DNA from: Prostheceraeus crozeri
Lineage: Eukaryota > Platyhelminthes > Polycladida > Euryleptidae
Assembly (NCBI GenBank): GCA_907163375.1
Contig: CAJQUW010016879.1
Span: forward strand, 806,001 to 870,000
Length of the DNA: 64,000 bases
Reading direction: 5' to 3'
Part shown: piece after piece, positions 34,246 to 45,434 of the stretch
Numbering within the stretch: position 1 is the stretch's first letter
How the letters are laid out: the number at the start of each line of letters is the position of its first letter
The notes under the pieces: model-generated
Seen by the model: only the letters and a program-made list of their open reading frames with translations
Database searches by the model: none
Told to the model about the DNA's origin: nothing
Position numbers and translations under genes: made by a program

Positions 34246-36792
34246 TGCACAAATTTCAATGAATATTTGTGCAAATCTCTGCGCATACAGTTATCATATG
34301 AGAAGAAATTCATTATAAAATACTAAACAATGATTACTGGTTTAATACAGTAGATATAAGATCATTTTTAAAATATATGAAAATTACATTTTGATACCAT
34401 CACTGCCCGGAGTTGCAAATTTACAACTTTACTTCATTGAATAAATTTAGCAGCTAGAAAAATATTAAAATCATTCAAGATGATTGTATCACTGACTTTG
34501 CAGAACATTGAGTACGAGAATATTTTTTTAGGCTTTCCTTTCAAATTTCAAGTCATAGTAAAATATTTCTGAAAATGCCCTTTTTAGTATTTTTTGAAAA
34601 ACTAAATAATCTGATTTTGAACAACCAAAATGTTGAATATTTATGTCGATGATTGTGTATATAATAATTAATATGTGTTCCACTTGATGAAGTAATAATT
34701 TGTAAACTAATTCTTAGCTTATATAATGATAATATAGAAGTTACATATGGATTTTAGTAGAGTTGCAAATTTGCAACTTCGGGCATTAGAGGGTTAATAA
34801 AGACGGAAGATATTATGTCCAAGCACCAGCTGTACCACTAACGTTTGCTTGATAATTCTGTGTTGACGCTCAACCATTCCGTTGCATCTCGGATTGTATG
34901 ACTGAGTGCCACTGAGTAAACTGAGTACCATGATCCATGATAATATACAGGGGAACAGCAAACCGACTTATCCACGATTCAAGAAAAACAATAGCTACAG
35001 TGTCAGCAGTAATGTCACAAATCGGAATCGCTTCTACCCAACGAGTTTCACGGTCAATCATAGTAAATACCTGGCACTATGTGGACCGCTAGGAGTTAAC
35101 GGGTCTACAATATCCAAGTGAACTGATTCAAATCTGTCAGATGGGAGTTGAAGACAAGTCGGCCGAGTCTTGATGTGTGTAGTTATCTTGCTCTTTTGAC
35201 AGGTTTCACAGTGCTTGCAAAAGTCCTTGATACTTTGATCTATAGCGGACTAACAGTATCGAGCCTTTATCAATCCAGGAGTACGTTTCCAGCTTAGATG
35301 ACATAAATAAGTTATGAAATTCATTCATAATAGCAATCCGCTGAGATTCATCACTGACACGAGGTCGAGAGTAGGAAATAGAAACGTCACACCAGAGCTG
35401 AAAATTACCTTGAGGATGAGCTTGAAGGCGTGCTGGGTGTTTCTTACGAAGTGATGCAAATTCTTGATATGTAGCTTGAGCCTTAGCAATAGCAGGAAAA
35501 GTCAGAAAGAGTGATAGACTCGGCTGACACAGGCACAGGACGAGATAAGGTATCGACTACCACATCGGCAGAACCAGCGATGTGTTTGATATCGTCACAT
35601 GTCTCAATGATATAATCGAATGGCCGGTCACGCCTCGGAGATGAGTTCTGAAGCTATTTCTTGGATGTAAATGCAGACAATTGGCTGATGGTCTGTAAAA
35701 ACGGTTACATGTAGACCTTACATGTATTTCTGAAAATGCCGCAACGAGCGGTAAATAGTTCGAAGTAGTGCTCCAATAGCACATGGGAAAGCATCCGTCG
35801 TAACAGTAAACGAATGAGAATGCGGGTCGGGAAAAGCTAAGACAATGCTATTGGCGAGTGCCAGTTTTACATCGTCAAACGCCTTTTGATGAATGTCTTC
35901 CCATTTCCATGGAGCGATCTTGCCACGAGCATTGGGCTGCGTTTCTGTAAGCAGGCACTGCAGCAGCAATACGCAAGAAGAAAAACCCGGTAGAAAGCGT
36001 CTGTAAAAGTTAAATAGTCCGAGTATGCGGCGCAATTCCGAATAGCACGTAGGCGGATACAATTCAAGAATGTGTGACACTTCACCAGGAGGAATGCGTA
36101 GGCCATCAGCAGATAAAGAATGACCTAGGAAAGCAAGATCTGAAAAACCAAAAAAACATTTATCAAAAGACACTCAAACCATTATCACGTAAAATCGTTA
36201 AAACTTCTCTTACTTGAACAACGTGATCTTTTTATACAATTAGATGCAATCAAAATGTCATCAATATATCATTTCATATAAGGTAAAGGACTGAGAAGCC
36301 TGTCCATTAACTTCTGAAATGTTTGGGGTGAGTTTCTGAGTCCAGGCGGCATCCGAACACATTCAAAGAAGCCTAACGGAACGGAAATCGCTGTCTTAGA
36401 AATGTGTATACATGTAGGTACTTGATAAAGAGCTCTAATCAAATTAAGTTTGGTAAAAACACACCCACCATGTAAAGAAGACAATAATTGCTGCAAGTGG
36501 AGTACAGGGTACCTATCAGGCACAATCACTTCCTGTAGTCACCACACGGTCTCAACGTATTTGGGGCACTCTTAGGAACCATGTGCAAAGAACTTGCCCA
36601 TTCACTTGACGAACATCGAATCACACATTGAGATAGTAAGGGATCAAATTCCGCCACAGCCAGACTAGCTGGGGGTAATGGACGTGGACGACTGGTACAT
36701 TAACTAACTCTTAAGAAAGCCCAGTTTACCTAGTTAGCTCAGAAAGTCCAGTGAGATAAATTCTTCAAATTTACAGTTCAGTTCCGCAAGCC

Positions 36793-37190
36793 TTAGCCCT
36801 GTGTAGATCTAGCCGTGGGCGTTCCTCGTGATAGCAATCGATCGTGCATTTGGCATGCCTCCCTCCATTCTGGTATGTTGTCAACCCATTCTCGTTGTCT
36901 TCTTCCTCTTCTAAGCTTAGCACATTTTTCTCCTTCCATTGATACATTCACCAGACTCCCTCCTCTTCTCTTCCAGTGGTCATATTTCTTCATTTTTCTT
37001 TCTTTTATTTTCGCGAGGAGTCATTCTACGGCTCCTCCCTCTGATACGCCTACCATCTGTCTCAAGTATTCATTTGTTTTCTTCTGTGTCCAGCTCAGTC
37101 GTGAGACTCGTCTTCATAGCCATAGCTCAAAAACTTCGATCATTCTTTCATCTTTCTTCTTGAGTCTCCAGCTTTCTGAGCCGTAGGACG
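36793..37190 (-). pseudogene. LINE reverse-transcriptase C-terminal fragment
   Basis: The minus strand reads YGSESWRLKKKDERMIEVFE in one frame and KMKKYDHWKRRGG, then RRGRRQREWVDNIPEWREAC downstream, the usual C-terminal end of RTE/Jockey-like LINE polyproteins (Y-G-x-E-x-W and RGR-x-R-x-W-D-N-I). At least one stop separates the two pieces. The forward ORFs at 36,815-37,186 are antisense shadows. Confidence 0.65.
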
Positions 37191-37209
37191 CTATGCTCCA
37201 GATCAGAAC

Positions 37210-38110
37210 TTTCGCAAATGTACATGGTATCCCAAAATTAGAGTAGCTTTTTATTTCGATGTTAGAACGACATTTTATGCTCGAAAATCATTTTCTTAAT
37301 AAAAAAAACATGAAAGTAATATGAGGTTTTAGTAATTACAGTAAATTTTCGAAATATCCTCCACCTTCGGATTATAAAGGCATTCACTATTCACAAATAT
37401 TGTCAGCAGCACTTGCGATTTTTCATTGCTGATTTAATCAAACTTTGCACCGATTTTCTCCTTGGTTCGTCAATAGTTTTTGGCTTTCCATTATGATATA
37501 ACCTGTACTTGACCACTCAAAGCCGGTAATTTCATAGCGTCGTCAGAGTAGGAAATCTTGCCGGCCAATCTGTTTCAAAGCCGCGTCCAAAATCCCTTTG
37601 AAGAGATTGAATTTTTCTTAAAGTTGCAGTAACATAATGAAAAAAGTGTGGTGGTGCTCCATCTTATTGGAAATTTGCTGTCGAGAAACATCCTTTCGAT
37701 TGACATTCTTGAATGAAGTGATTATTCAGCATTTCATTGCAATTATTGCTGTTAATATTGTCGGAGAAGACCACTCAAATTTATGGCACCGAGAAAAGGC
37801 TGTCCATGCCACAACACGTGATGAATGGAGAGAATGAGTCAAAGTCATGGTAGGCCGTTCACTTGCCATCTAGTGAAAATATTGCTAAACCACTCCAAAT
37901 AATCTTGGGTACTAAATCTGTATAACTCATTTACCGGATCTTATTCGCAGTGATCATCTGCAGTGATTGCCTGATGCAAAAAGAAGGGATGAAGAAATTG
38001 CCTTAATTTGTCTTTCAATATTCTATGAATATTGATCTCGGAATTCCAGTCAGAGAAGCAAGTGCTGTAGATGGAATTTTTAAATGAGCTCGAAGATTGT
38101 GCGGCATCAT
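37210..38110 (-). pseudogene. mariner-like transposase relic (QDGAPPH type)
   Basis: Decayed minus-strand sequence keeps NNHFIQECQSKGCFS, DGAPPHFFHYV and ETDWPARFPTL, and further on YRLYHNGKPKTIDEPRRKS. This is the same arrangement as the DD41D mariner at 58,408-59,824 (DGAPPHYA...WPARSPD...), but with many stops and frame changes. ATCCCAAAATTAGAGTAGC near 37,230 may be part of its terminal repeat. Confidence 0.6.
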
Positions 38111-38535
38111 ACTTACTTGTATACTCACCTCAATAAGAGGCTCACGATTTTCCGCTTCAAACTTTATGCCTCTTTTAGGGGCATCAAGTAGATTGCAAGT
38201 CTTTGAATTTTAAATTCGATATTGCAGTGACGCCACAAATGCATCTCTGATTTTGTATGCACAGAAAACTTGAGAGGCACATCATTCATTTGCATAGATC
38301 AGTCGGTCAATTTCTAAGTGAGTTCATTTTTCCTGATTCTTGATTAAGTGATGACATGAAATTAGCCATGAATGAAGCTCTTGAGCAGCTAAAATTGATC
38401 TTTGTAATGAATATTCACAACTTTTTTGTCAAAAGTGTCTGGTGTGTTATTTAATTGCTGACCAATCAGAGAAACCGCATTATACGTTTCACGCATGACG
38501 CAACTTTGTGTTTGTGAGATATGCTTTTGATACTT
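38111..38535. other. no gene recognised
   Basis: AT-rich sequence between the mariner relic and the hAT relic, without ORFs of note. It may hold the decayed 5' part of the mariner relic. Confidence 0.35.
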
Positions 38536-39533
38536 CTAATACAAGCTTACACGAGTTATATTGATATAAATAGCGGCATCACTGTGCGAAGATAAAACGA
38601 AATTTTGAATACTTTCTTTTAATACTAAAACCTCATGATAATTCTTTCCGCCTTTTGGTATAAAATTCATTTTTTGAACGTAAAGTCTTGTTCTCACGTC
38701 AAAATCAAAAACTGTGCTAATTTTGGGACATCCATTTATCCAAAGCAAAACTAAGAGCGTCAAGCAAATCAGCAATTATCGTGTGTTGCAGAAATATTGA
38801 TCCAAAATGCTTCGTGACGACTTCATGCGATGATTCATAACAAAATTTCAGGATTATATCCATCTTAGATCTCTCACTGATTTTGTTTAACGATTCGTCA
38901 AACATGACAACGTATTCAGGCTCCTTCGCAATAGTTAGAGTGACTCTCTCCTCGAGATAAGGTTCTACACCGAAACAAAGTTGATAATCACACTTAGAAT
39001 TTCGTCCAATGTATTTTTTTTGCTAATTCAGAGTCATTCAGAACACTTGGAAGCAAACTGGTAAACCCCCTCTGTGCCTCTAGCCGACACATGGTGCATC
39101 ATGGAGACTAAGAATTAACTTTGATTTATGCGAGAATCGTTTTCTTCAAAATTTGGTGCGGAAGATGGCATCTTCGAGTCTTCGAGAAAGATGGCATCAA
39201 TTCAACATCCTATGCAACGAAAGACATGACGAAAGAACACTTCTTTTGTCATTTTATTAGCGACAAATGTCTGAACACAAATGTTCGAGGACGGAAGAGC
39301 ATTTTTTTCATTTTATTAGCGACAAATGTTTGAGCTCCGTAAAGAAAAGTGCAAATAATCGATTCAAATGATGATGCATAATTTACAACCTTTACCTTGG
39401 CATGTTCAGCCAAACGCGCTTTACCAATATTTTCGATAGAAAATATGGTGCTGCAAATATTCGACTTTGCGTTTGATTTGCGGCCTGGTACGGCCGAAGC
39501 ACTTGAGAATTTCCCAGGACTTATTCTTTCCAC
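38536..39533 (-). pseudogene. hAT transposase relic
   Basis: The segment 38,700-38,940 reads MFDESLNKISERSKMDIILK, then HFGSIFLQHTIIADLLDAL, matching the FDESLN...F-L-G-H block of hAT proteins. Upstream (39,249-39,533) a piece with NICSTIFSIENIGKARLAEH resembles the BED-like finger that starts these proteins. The catalytic centre and hATC domain are not seen. Several stops separate the pieces. Confidence 0.55.
39250..39332. repeat. short tandem duplication
   Basis: CATTTTATTAGCGACAAATG occurs at about 39,250 and again at about 39,309, inside the hAT relic. It looks like a local duplication. Confidence 0.6.
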
Positions 39534-40079
39534 GCATTGATCTCTCCGGAAAAGTTAGAAAAATGCTTCATATGATCAATACGGATACATACAGCATTTT
39601 AAGGGGCTCTATTTTGAACGGTCTAATCCATAACTAGGTTTACATGTCATGTGCATGTAGACATCTATCCTCTACTATTTTACATAAATCATTCGTTTGC
39701 ATTTTAAATATCAGCTGACACAGCAGATACTTAAGTCTTCTAAAAATAATTTTGTCTAAGCATCCGATCCTAAAAATAGGCTAATACATTAGAATGTCCA
39801 CATGTAGTCGTTGCTTCAATGAAGCAGTTGAAGATCTCAGATTTAGCTAAATGAGATTGTTGTTCTTTGCTTCCATTGATAATATACTTTCACAAATCGG
39901 CAGTGGTATTTTGATATATGATGTGGAGTAGTCTTACCTAATTTTGAGCGATTTTCAAACACTACTCAAAGGTAGCTTTAGAAATTTGAAAATTTGATGG
40001 AACAAAAATCAAATATGCTTTATATCAAGATGGAACATCAGAGAAGGATGAGAAAAGTCCTTGAGATTTGATGTCTTCT
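39534..40079. other. no gene recognised
   Basis: No ORF, repeat boundary or RNA gene is recognised between the hAT relic and the Penelope-like relic. Confidence 0.35.
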
Positions 40080-40620
40080 CTTTAATTGTCAACCACGATG
40101 CCTTTCAGCCGTCACCGACGGTCATCTTCAGGCGAATGACTTTCATCACTCAACTCATTAAATTGAGTAAAAATCATGGCACAAGCAAGTTCCATGCACA
40201 AATAATAAGCTAAGAACACACAGGCTAAAGGCATAGACATTAAAACAAATACCAAGTCAAATAATACAGATAATGCGTGATACTAATACAAAAAGATGAG
40301 TAGCCCAAAAATTTAAGTGACGTTAAATAAGAAGATAGAAGAAAATACAGCTCTAGAGAAAGTTCTAGAATAAAATAGACTAGAGAATCCATTCATTACT
40401 GAGTGCATGTTCGGTGTGGTTTGAGGACTGCAGCTTCCGTGTCGATTATGCTTCCTTGACGACCCTTGTCCTCCAACACTGCTCCGTCTTCACAACCTTC
40501 TTGCCTCTAAAGTTGATGTTGTGGTCAACATGCTTCGCCACTTCGGAGTGCTCGATATCTGCTTGTCTAACTGCTCTTTTGTGCTTTTTCTTCTTTTAAA
40601 GGAAGATGGAACATGCTTCC
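40080..40620 (-). pseudogene. canonical Penelope-like element 3' end with C-terminal GIY-YIG remnant
   Basis: The minus strand encodes KHKRAVRQADIEHSEVAKHV, then GKKVVKTEQCW and RVVKEA, the C-terminal half of the GIY-YIG domain as found downstream of RT in Neptune/Poseidon-type elements. Downstream (40,080-40,140) the sequence CCTGAAGATGACCGTCGGTG followed by ACGGCTGAAAGGCATC resembles the 3' motif of such elements. Most of the element is missing. Confidence 0.5.
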
Positions 40621-41412
40621 TTCGAACATGCTTATCATTAATTTCAACAGTAACTCGGATGCCTGATCATATGATGCTCTTTTAATGATATCCGATAAGT
40701 TACTTGTAGTGTACATGTAGTTACATGTACTTTATTTGTACATGTAGCAATTGCAGATTGAAAAACCAACTTACTAAAAATCTGAGCGAGTATGCCGTTC
40801 AACGGAACTCAACATCAGAATAGATTTTCTTTTTTTCTTTTGAAGTTCATCAAGCGAGCAAGTCTTGCGAGCAGCTTCGTGCCATAACTGAAAAACGAAA
40901 ATTAACTCATTCAATGAAGGCTGCTTTGGTATATACAATTCAAATAAACAAGCTGTAGATATTGTTGTACGCAGAATAGCGTTTAACATCCTTTATTCCC
41001 TCACAAAATTTTTTCATGAGAAATCATGAAATTTAATGCGGATTCATGAGATTTTTATGAGCTCATGAGATTATTACGAGTCTCATGATATTCTCACAAG
41101 AAAATATTTAACTCATGATGTTCTCATGATGCTTTGATCGCGTTCATGAAAAAATCATGAGCATTTATGAGGTCTTCGTGAAAATTAGCTTATAAGTAGT
41201 AAGTTATGCATGCTAGCCGCGAAAGGAAATAACCATAAGAAAGCTTATTCAATCGATCAAGATCTTCAAGGTTAGTCTATAAAAAATTAAAAATAAAAAT
41301 ATGCAGGGTGTATCATGGCGATGTGCAACAGCATTTTCGAAATGATGCACATATAATTTGACTTTACAATTATCATTACTATGCAAGATGTTGAAAATAG
41401 ACATATATAGAC

Positions 41413-42199
41413 AGGGTGTATACCGACCTGGAAGAGACAGGGAATTTTAAAATGACAGGGAAAACCGGGAGAATCGGGAAAAGCCAGGGAAAGTGGAGAT
41501 GAAGATAATAGTTTGGAATTCGAAACATAATGGTTAAAAACAGGCTCTGCCGTTTGAACATAACTTACCATTTTTAGTAGTATTGGGTGGTATATGTTAT
41601 TAAGTGTAGTCTGTTGTGTTTATTTTCTCTAAAGAGCTAATAAGCTATTGCCGAAATTCATCGCGACGGTACAAAGACAGACTGGCCCAACAGAAAGCAG
41701 CCAAAGACGACGATGACGCGGCAGTAAGAGGGCGGCCCAAGAATTGGCGTTGAAAGAGGCAGAAATCAAGAAGCGGAGAATGGAACTCATGGTATTGGAA
41801 GGGGAGGTGATCGTATTGCGAAAAAAAGTGAACTGTGTACCGAACTTTTTCACACCTAACCTAGTGAACCACGTACCGAACTTCTGCACACCGAACCTTT
41901 CATTCTTCACATCATTTCATAAAGCTTCTTGTTCGTTCTCCGGTTTTTTTTTTGTTTTTATATGTATCATATTCGAAAGAGATGAATAAAAGTTGTTTTG
42001 CTATACCATAGAATTATTGTAATTTTGTTTTTTTCTTGTATGAGGTGCGTAGTTAATGAAACATTAAATTGTCGAATATTTACTCTCAGGTGCAAGGTTT
42101 GGGCTCCCAAAAACGACAGTATCTTGCATGATAAAATATCCCTGAAAAAAACGGGAAAATCCAGGGAAATTGAGGTGCGAGTTTTGGTATACACCCTGA
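41413..42199. mobile_element. TIR element with CAGGGTGTATACC ends
   Basis: Left end CAGGGTGTATACCGACCTGG and right end GGTATACACCCTG are inverted; both carry CAGGGAAAxxCxGGGA-type motifs just inside. A further CAGGGTGTAT lies 110 bp to the left. The interior has a Lys/Glu-rich reading stretch (KEAEIKKRRMELMVLEGEVI) without a family match. A non-autonomous DNA transposon is the best reading. Confidence 0.6.
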
Positions 42200-42328
42200 A
42201 GAATCACAATTAAAGATAAGATCATGATAAATAGTGGTCTAATTTTGCGAATACTGAAATAGCATTGTGGACATGGCGTGGCAATGCTTTGGGGTAATGT
42301 GGCTAGGCCAAGAAAGCTTCAATAACTA

Positions 42329-44699
42329 CCGTATTTCTTCGAATAAACGCCGCCCTCGAATAAACGCCGCAGCAAAATCAGGGTTGTTTCGAATAAACGC
42401 CGCCCTCGAATAGACGCCGCACCTAATTTATGCTTTTGTCTTTTACTTGAAGCCTCATCATCGTACTCAATGCTAGACACGCGTAAGTATAAATTTAGGG
42501 TCTATCGTTCTGCAAGAACATTGAGGTCTAGATTAACCCAGCTTGTACGGTTTTTCTCAATATTCACATTATTAACAAAAATTTCCTTTATTCATAACAA
42601 ACTTCAATTACACCTTGAATTACTTATGTGTCTTAAAAAACGAAAGTTATTTATGAAAGCCAATGTCGATGGACGAATCGGATTCACTAGAGGAGCCAGA
42701 TTCACGTGATGAATCGTCGTCGCTGATAAATTGACAAGTCAAATCCAAGTCCACATCGTTGGCATCCAAATTCTGGATATATTCGCGGGATGCCTCCGCA
42801 ACACCTCCTGACTTCGTACAGTGAATTACGTTCGGGTCACTGCTCGTTATGCCACAAGCATTGAAGGGCGTCGTAATTACATCCAGTGGAATCTGGGACC
42901 ATGCCTCCTTGATCCATTCAACCATCTTAATGCGACTCGGGGCCCGTGGGTTTCCGGCGGCTGTGACGTCTGAACCACGTGTTGGGTCCGCCAACCAAGC
43001 TTCATACAATTCGGTGTATAAGGCCTTGAATGGCTTATTCCAGCTGACATCGGTAGGTTGAACAAGCATCGTACAACCTCCTGGGATGACGCAGTTCACA
43101 GTGTTCGTTGTCTTCAGCGTTTTCTTGACATCATCAGTCAAGTGTCCTCGGAGGGAATCCCACACCAGCATCCTTCGGGAGAAAGCGAACGTCCCCCAAC
43201 ACTTTCTGATCCACTCTATTGTCGATTCCGAATCCATCCAACTATTTTCGCTCATTGATACAACAACGCCACTGACGTGTTTCAGCTCCTGGGGAAGTCG
43301 CTTTCCTGAAAAAATGAATGGGAGAGGAGATACAAACTTGATTTAAATTTATAAGTTGGTCTTAGTGGCCTTACCTTTAAATAGTACCATCGGTGGTTAT
43401 TTTCTTCCGTCTGCCATTACAGCCAAACACACCGTTACTCGGGTCTTCTCATGACCTGTTGTTAACACGGGTACTGTTTTGACGCCTTTGGAATCAACAG
43501 TACGATTGCCTGTCATGTCAGCCCAAACTGCTGTTTCATCCATATTTCCGATGTTAGAAAGCTCGAAATTGTATCTCGTTCGCATTTTCAAACAAAATTC
43601 AACGAAGCTAGAAACTTTGGTACACAGTTCTTTAGGAAGCCTTTGTCCTAAAGTAGTTTTGACGCGCACAGTAAAATCATTTCGTTTGAGAAACTTGTCT
43701 ACCCATCCTCTCGAGGCCTTGAATTCAGGATTGTTAGCCAACTCTGACGCCTTTCTAGCAATTTTCTTTCGGGTCACACGATGATAACTTTCTCGTTCGG
43801 TAATAATCCAAGTAGACAGCAGTTGTTCAATTTCTGGTAGGAGCGGTTTCCTGCCACCACCATGTACTCGCCGGCGATTAGAACTTGTCGTTGCAGAAAT
43901 CTCATCAAATTTTACGTTTTGTGTCTTCCATTCTCTTATACGCCGTTCATCCACACGGAACTCCCGAGCTGCAGGCCGCGTACCAATTTGCAGACTTCTT
44001 TCAAACGCTTTTTTCTTGAAAACAATCGAATATGACCTTTTTGGCATGACTAAGACTGATATGATAAGAGACGAGAAGAAGATCTCACGTAGAACGTAAT
44101 ACTAACTTTTTCTCTAAATCACCTGTGTGTACTATCCTGAAACGCAGTTAGCTAGAAATTTAACCAATCAGAACTTTGTGCTATGTCATCCTACGCAGTT
44201 AGATGGTTTCCAAGAAAAGCCACTCCTTTCGAAAATATCGAGAACAAATTCTTTAATTGTATTCCGCATCTGTCTCTAGTTGAATGTACGAAATACCAAT
44301 AGGAAACTACAAAATGAAGAGTCTCAAGATCTCGAGTAATCTAGGCATAGAGATGGATTGTTAGCATCGCGCGCGTAGGTTACCGTGCGACCTGAGATCC
44401 ATTTCTATGAATCCAGGCACACGGATAATATACCGTATTATCAGAATTCTACGCGCAATAAATTTTCGTGCATATTTGGACAATTTTGTGCTTTCGAAGA
44501 CGACGCACATCTTCCTGGATTATGTATCATTGCATAATCACAATATACTCCGGTTATTAAATGTTCTTAAATATAAAAAAATAAAAAGGTTTGGAAGATT
44601 TTTAGCATGTTTCGAATAGACGCCGCCCTCGAATAAACGCCGCAGCAAAATCAGGGTTGTTTCGAATAAACGCCGCGGCGTTTATTCGAAGAAATACGG
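42329..44699 (-). mobile_element. Tigger/pogo element 1
   Basis: TA flanks both ends (42,327-42,328; 44,700-44,701). Terminal repeats read CCGTATTTCTTCGAATAAAC, with further internal copies of CGAATAAACGCCGC. At the right end two copies meet head to head, giving a perfect CGAATAAACGCCGCGGCGTTTATTCG-type palindrome. The transposase gene fills the centre. Confidence 0.9.
42647..44047 (-). CDS. Tigger 1 transposase (HTH-CENPB-DDE_1), with a small intron and one stop
   Basis: The N-terminal half holds a psq-like helix-turn-helix (RSYSIVFKKKAFERSLQIG), a CENP-B-type second DNA-binding domain (WIITERESYHRVTRKKIARK; GWVDKFLKRND) and the first catalytic Asp (NIGNMDETAVWADM). The second half has LVWDSLRGHL and QPTDVSWNKPFK with the other two, then an acidic tail. 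Between them lies a 69-bp intron (43,306-43,374 on the minus strand, GTAAGG...TTTTTTCAG) that restores the frame into KRLPQELKHV. One TAA at 43,397-43,399, just before the intron, replaces a residue in the otherwise conserved GRK-x-PPMVLFKGK. Apart from that stop the gene looks whole. Confidence 0.88.
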
Positions 44700-45434
44700 T
44701 ATATGCAAGAAAAATAAATTCAGAAGTATGAAAAAGCAACTGTTAATTAATGAGATTTTCATGAGAAGGCCCATGAAATTTGATGAGATATTTCATAAGA
44801 AAACGTTCCAAATCCGCATTAAATTTCATGAGACATATATGAGTAAAAATCTCATAAAAAATCCTGAGGGTTTTTCGTGAGGGTTACTACTTAATCCTTT
44901 GACTATCACAAGGTATTGGCTACACGGATTAAATCGATTTCATATCTAGTGAACGTTTAGGATTGTTAATGAACTTAGGTTGCCACGTTACGCTTTAAAA
45001 TTTTTCATAAGGCTCTTTTCTAGCTTGGGTCACAGGTGACCCTCTGGGAGTTAAGTAGGAATTTAATAGTATAGCAAACAACTTGATTACGAACTGTATT
45101 ATACATGTTTAATGACATAGGATTTCACATTTAAACTCTCAATTATGCCTTGAAATAGTGAAAACAATCTTACCATTGTTGTTTGCATGTTATTTCATCA
45201 ATATTGATAAATAAACATGTAACTTCTTCTAACAAGTTAAATCATATACTTCGTGTACACAAAACGTTTCCGATCACGGGCTATCGATCATAAACAACAT
45301 TCCATCACTTATGGAATTTTAAATGTTCGAATGAAACTCTCGAAAGCAGTTTCTCTCCTTTACCAAACAAAGCGATATATTACAAGTTGAGCACAAAACC
45401 GAAGTTTTATGGTCAAGTTTCAATTTCTTACAAT

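Larger units (their letters stand above)
11600..34793 (-). mobile_element. piggyBac element 1, split by the Polinton
   Basis: TTAA sits on both sides (11,596-11,599 and 34,794-34,797). The ends read CCCTGTAATGCCC and, inverted, CCCTCTAATGCCCGAAGTTGC. Inner, oppositely oriented copies of the end sequence occur at about 11,738-11,758 and 34,405-34,427. Without the Polinton and its duplication the element is about 2.5 kb, a normal piggyBac length. It interrupts the gypsy integrase. Confidence 0.85.
11030..36730 (-). mobile_element. Ty3/gypsy LTR retroelement fossil (outermost layer of the nest)
   Basis: On the minus strand, from right to left, lie a protease-like segment (about 36,540-36,720), reverse transcriptase (about 35,900-36,530; SKTAISVPLGFFECVRMPPG), RNase H (about 35,720-35,900), integrase core (34,800-35,100; [12 protein letters not shown] and MDHGTQF) and an integrase C-terminal tail ending in a TTRSGCHVRFS-like motif (11,030-11,599). 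The integrase region is split by piggyBac 1 exactly at a TTAA. LTRs were not identified. It is an old, broken copy with several interruptions. Confidence 0.8.
40998..44883. mobile_element. catgag-rich MITE interrupted by other insertions
   Basis: The ends are inverted: left CCCTCACAAAATTTTTTCATG, right GTGAGGGTTT-type, both leading into many copies of CATGAG/CTCATG and a shared CATGAAATTTAATGCGGAT. The MITE sequence covers about 40,998-41,290 and 44,702-44,883; between them lie a TIR element and a Tigger. Its superfamily is not clear. Confidence 0.55.

Noticed and set aside
36815-37186. Forward ORF of 123 codons rich in Ser and Phe
   Set aside because: It is antisense to the LINE C-terminal fragment, which has a clear family signature; the forward frame has none.
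41744-41989. Lys/Glu-rich forward ORF as a host gene
   Set aside because: It lies wholly within a TIR-bounded element, has no family match and ends in low-complexity sequence.
43058-43784. Forward ORFs over the Tigger 1 transposase
   Set aside because: They are antisense shadows of the well-supported transposase gene.
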